This document shows positions 22,836-24,367 of a stretch of DNA of 24,367 bases, in pieces. Within the stretch, counting starts at the first letter, position 1, and the number at the start of each line of letters is the position of its first letter. The stretch lies in IMG/VR virus record IMGVR_UViG_3300027139_000023, positions 1-24,367 of that record. One strand, given 5' to 3'. Source of the stretch: a virus. The notes beneath the pieces were generated by a model that saw only the letters and a program-made list of their open reading frames with translations, was not told the origin of the DNA and did not search any database. A program made the translations under genes and the position numbers.

Positions 22836-23410
22836 AATATCCTGATAATATTAAAGATTATATTGTTGTATTAGAAGATGTGATCCCAATCTCACTGTGT
22901 GATGATATTATAGAAGAATACAAAGATTGCAATTTGTGGAGTAATACTACTGTTGGATATGATTCTGGTTCGACAGTTGTAAATCGAAACATTAGAAGTT
23001 GTCAAGAAATATCTTTATCCCATGAGTCAGTTATTGTCGACAGCTTACTAAGACGAGAACTTGATAACAGGGTATTTGCATGTGTTGGTAATATAATAAA
23101 AAGGTACGCCAATAAATTTCCAGAGTGTAAGATATTTAAAGATGACGGATACCAGCTTCTCAGGTATGAAGTAGGACAAAGATATGTGCAACACACAGAT
23201 CATGTTGGTAATCTTTCCAGAATGGTATCTTGTTCTCTACTATTGAATGATAATTATGAAGGTGGAGAGTGGGCTTTCTTTGATGGTGAGTATATATTGA
23301 AACCCAAAAAAGGATCTGCTATTGTATTTCCATCTACTTTTATATATCCTCATCAAATATTACCAGTAATGTCTGGTACTAGGTATTCAATAGTTTCATG
23401 GTTTAATTGA
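22832..23410 (+). CDS. 2OG-Fe(II) oxygenase, prolyl-4-hydroxylase-like
   Basis: This 192-residue protein shows the double-stranded beta-helix core of 2-oxoglutarate/Fe(II) dioxygenases. The first metal ligands are H121 and D123 (QRYVQHTDH), then MVSCSLLLNDNYEGGEWAFF, the distal ligand H174 (YPHQILPV) and the 2-oxoglutarate-binding R184 (SGTRYSIVSWF). All expected residues are present, so activity is plausible: oxidation of a protein or small-molecule substrate with release of CO2 and succinate. The length is usual for small P4H-like phage enzymes, which are common in cyanophages. The start overlaps the four-cysteine gene stop. The substrate is unknown; closeness to fibre genes allows, but does not show, modification of virion proteins. 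Confidence 0.85.
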   Translation: MKYPDNIKDYIVVLEDVIPISLCDDIIEEYKDCNLWSNTTVGYDSGSTVVNRNIRSCQEISLSHESVIVDSLLRRELDNRVFACVGNIIKRYANKFPECKIFKDDGYQLLRYEVGQRYVQHTDHVGNLSRMVSCSLLLNDNYEGGEWAFFDGEYILKPKKGSAIVFPSTFIYPHQILPVMSGTRYSIVSWFN

Positions 23411-23419
23411 GATATATCT

Positions 23420-24025
23420 ATGAGTTTATTTGATCTTAAAGAAGGCGATATCAAATTCCTTAACCCTAGTTGCTTTATTAGAAGAACAAAAGATGGATTT
23501 GTTAATGAAAACAATGATATATTGAACTTTAACAAAAACGTGTTTACTCCAGTTGTGGTAAAAAACTTCTTCAAAAAAGAAGATCATCAAAGAATTAAAC
23601 ATCACATATATAATGACCTAAATACTTCGATGAGAAGTGTGGATACAGATAATTTTCATCGTACATTTTACCATAATGAGTTTATGATGAGAACTATTCA
23701 TCCACAACTTACAGCAGATGCTTGTAATATCTTTGGTGAAGAAGTAAAGCCTTCTTATAGTTTCTTGAGTATGTATAATGAAAAAGGGATATGTCCATTT
23801 CATACTGATAGGCCTCAATGTAAATATACTATTGATTTTTGTATAGATCAAGATCAAGTTTGGCCAATTAACATACAAGATCAAGATTATATTTTAGAAC
23901 CAAATGATGCTGTTTGTTACTCGGGAACAGATAGCCCACACTACAGAGAGAAAATTAAAGGTAAATTTTGTAACCTTGTATTTTTTCACTTTGTACCAGT
24001 ATCGTACGATATAGATTTAAATTAA
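23420..24025 (+). CDS. Second 2OG-Fe(II) oxygenase-like protein
   Basis: This 201-residue protein is only weakly like its neighbour but holds the same order of motifs: H128 and D130 (CPFHTDRPQCKYTIDFCID), an acidic/hydrophobic strand with LEPNDAVCYSG, and H174 (SPHYREK). The usual 2-oxoglutarate Arg ten residues beyond the distal His is a Lys at 182 in the aligned place (KGKFCNLVFFHF), so cosubstrate binding may differ or activity may be lost. The N-terminal 100 residues (NFFKKEDHQRIKHHIYND) are a helical lead common in this group. It lies nine bases after the first oxygenase and has only a weak ribosome-binding site (GAG near 23409). Relation to the neighbour is probably ancient duplication or separate gain; this is not settled by reading alone. 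Confidence 0.72.
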   Translation: MSLFDLKEGDIKFLNPSCFIRRTKDGFVNENNDILNFNKNVFTPVVVKNFFKKEDHQRIKHHIYNDLNTSMRSVDTDNFHRTFYHNEFMMRTIHPQLTADACNIFGEEVKPSYSFLSMYNEKGICPFHTDRPQCKYTIDFCIDQDQVWPINIQDQDYILEPNDAVCYSGTDSPHYREKIKGKFCNLVFFHFVPVSYDIDLN

Positions 24026-24030
24026 AGGAA
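24025..24030 (+). promoter_or_regulatory. Shine-Dalgarno site of the last gene
   Basis: AAGGAA lies five bases before the ATG at 24036, in the ten-base gap after the previous stop. Confidence 0.65.
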
Positions 24031-24035
24031 TTTCG

Positions 24036-24359
24036 ATGAGAGTAACAATTGTACCAGTTGATAATATGATTTATCTAGATAACTTCAACGCAACTGTTGA
24101 CTGTTCTTCTTTAGATCCATCCATTCATGCTGTTCAGTGGAATGGAAATATAGGAGAGATAGAATATAAAAATGTTGTTACTGGGAAAAAAACTAGAAAC
24201 GAAGAAATAACCGACATTAGCCCATACAGCGATTTGATTGCACTTGCGCAACAACAAGAACAAGAACTATCGGCAGTTGCCAATGAGATGTCTGAATTTG
24301 AAAGATTACTGGCAGAGGGAAGTGCTACTATACCAGACAATCAAACATTCAATGCATAG
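24036..24359 (+). CDS. Small conserved phage protein, function unknown
   Basis: This 107-residue protein starts MRVTIVPVDNMIYLDNF and contains IHAVQWNGNIGEIEYK, then a GKKTRNEEITD turn. The pattern (beta-rich N-terminus, VQW-x-G-x-x-G-E-I/V-E/Y) is one I recognise from unnamed proteins often placed next to fibre genes in tailed phages. The C-terminal 45 residues form a helical region (LIALAQQQEQELSAVANEMS). The N-terminal half could be a small fibre-linked or chaperone-like domain, but nothing in the sequence proves it. It is the last complete gene before the window end, and the eight bases after it hold nothing recognisable. Confidence 0.75.
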   Translation: MRVTIVPVDNMIYLDNFNATVDCSSLDPSIHAVQWNGNIGEIEYKNVVTGKKTRNEEITDISPYSDLIALAQQQEQELSAVANEMSEFERLLAEGSATIPDNQTFNA

Positions 24360-24367
24360 TTAAATAT

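Overview
The window is a densely packed, single-strand (+) late structural module of a T4-like tailed phage (contractile-tail myovirus). The evidence is a run of recognisable T4-type baseplate genes in T4-like order (gp53 C-terminus, a gp27-type hub, gp5 spike, gp25, gp6, gp7, gp8), followed by a very large DUF4815-type virion protein, fibre genes, a collar-domain adhesin and small accessory genes. The DNA is strongly AT-rich. The repeat-rich Asn/Thr/Ser-heavy virion proteins and paired 2-oxoglutarate oxygenases suggest a marine T4-like phage of the cyanophage or pelagiphage type. The host cannot be read from the sequence.

Layout. 1-4827: end of gp53, then hub, spike, gp25 and gp6, mostly joined by ATGA overlaps or gaps of 0-1 base. 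4824-10231: gp7- and gp8-like wedge proteins, both much enlarged by internal beta-rich repeat modules. 10243-17224: one very large virion protein gene that reads as two overlapping frames. Its first half has a DUF4815-type start. Its second half carries a 146-residue Hint (intein-like) domain just before a conserved DPLAQTF segment. The frame break lies near 13513-13523. 17227-17445: a small coiled-coil protein. 17448-21977: two tandem fibre-like proteins built from shared repeats, the second ending in an S74-type self-cleaving chaperone domain. 21978-22472: a collar-domain protein with two HxH motifs and a local GC-rich stretch. 22497-24359: a four-cysteine conserved protein, two different 2OG-Fe(II) oxygenase-like proteins and a small conserved phage protein.

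How the parts fit. Hub, spike and wedge proteins build the baseplate. The large virion protein and the fibres probably decorate its periphery and contact the host. The S74 domain would help fibre trimers fold and is then released. No tRNA, CRISPR array, insertion sequence, integrase or clear terminator was seen, and there is no gene-free stretch over 300 bases. The most notable observations are the Hint domain inside a virion protein with lysine after the terminal His-Asn, the frame break in the same gene, a roughly 50-residue module repeated six times across neighbouring virion genes, insertion of beta modules into several wedge proteins, and a nearly identical 136-bp duplication in the S74 fibre gene. 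All functional statements come from reading motifs and remembered family features. No database search was run.
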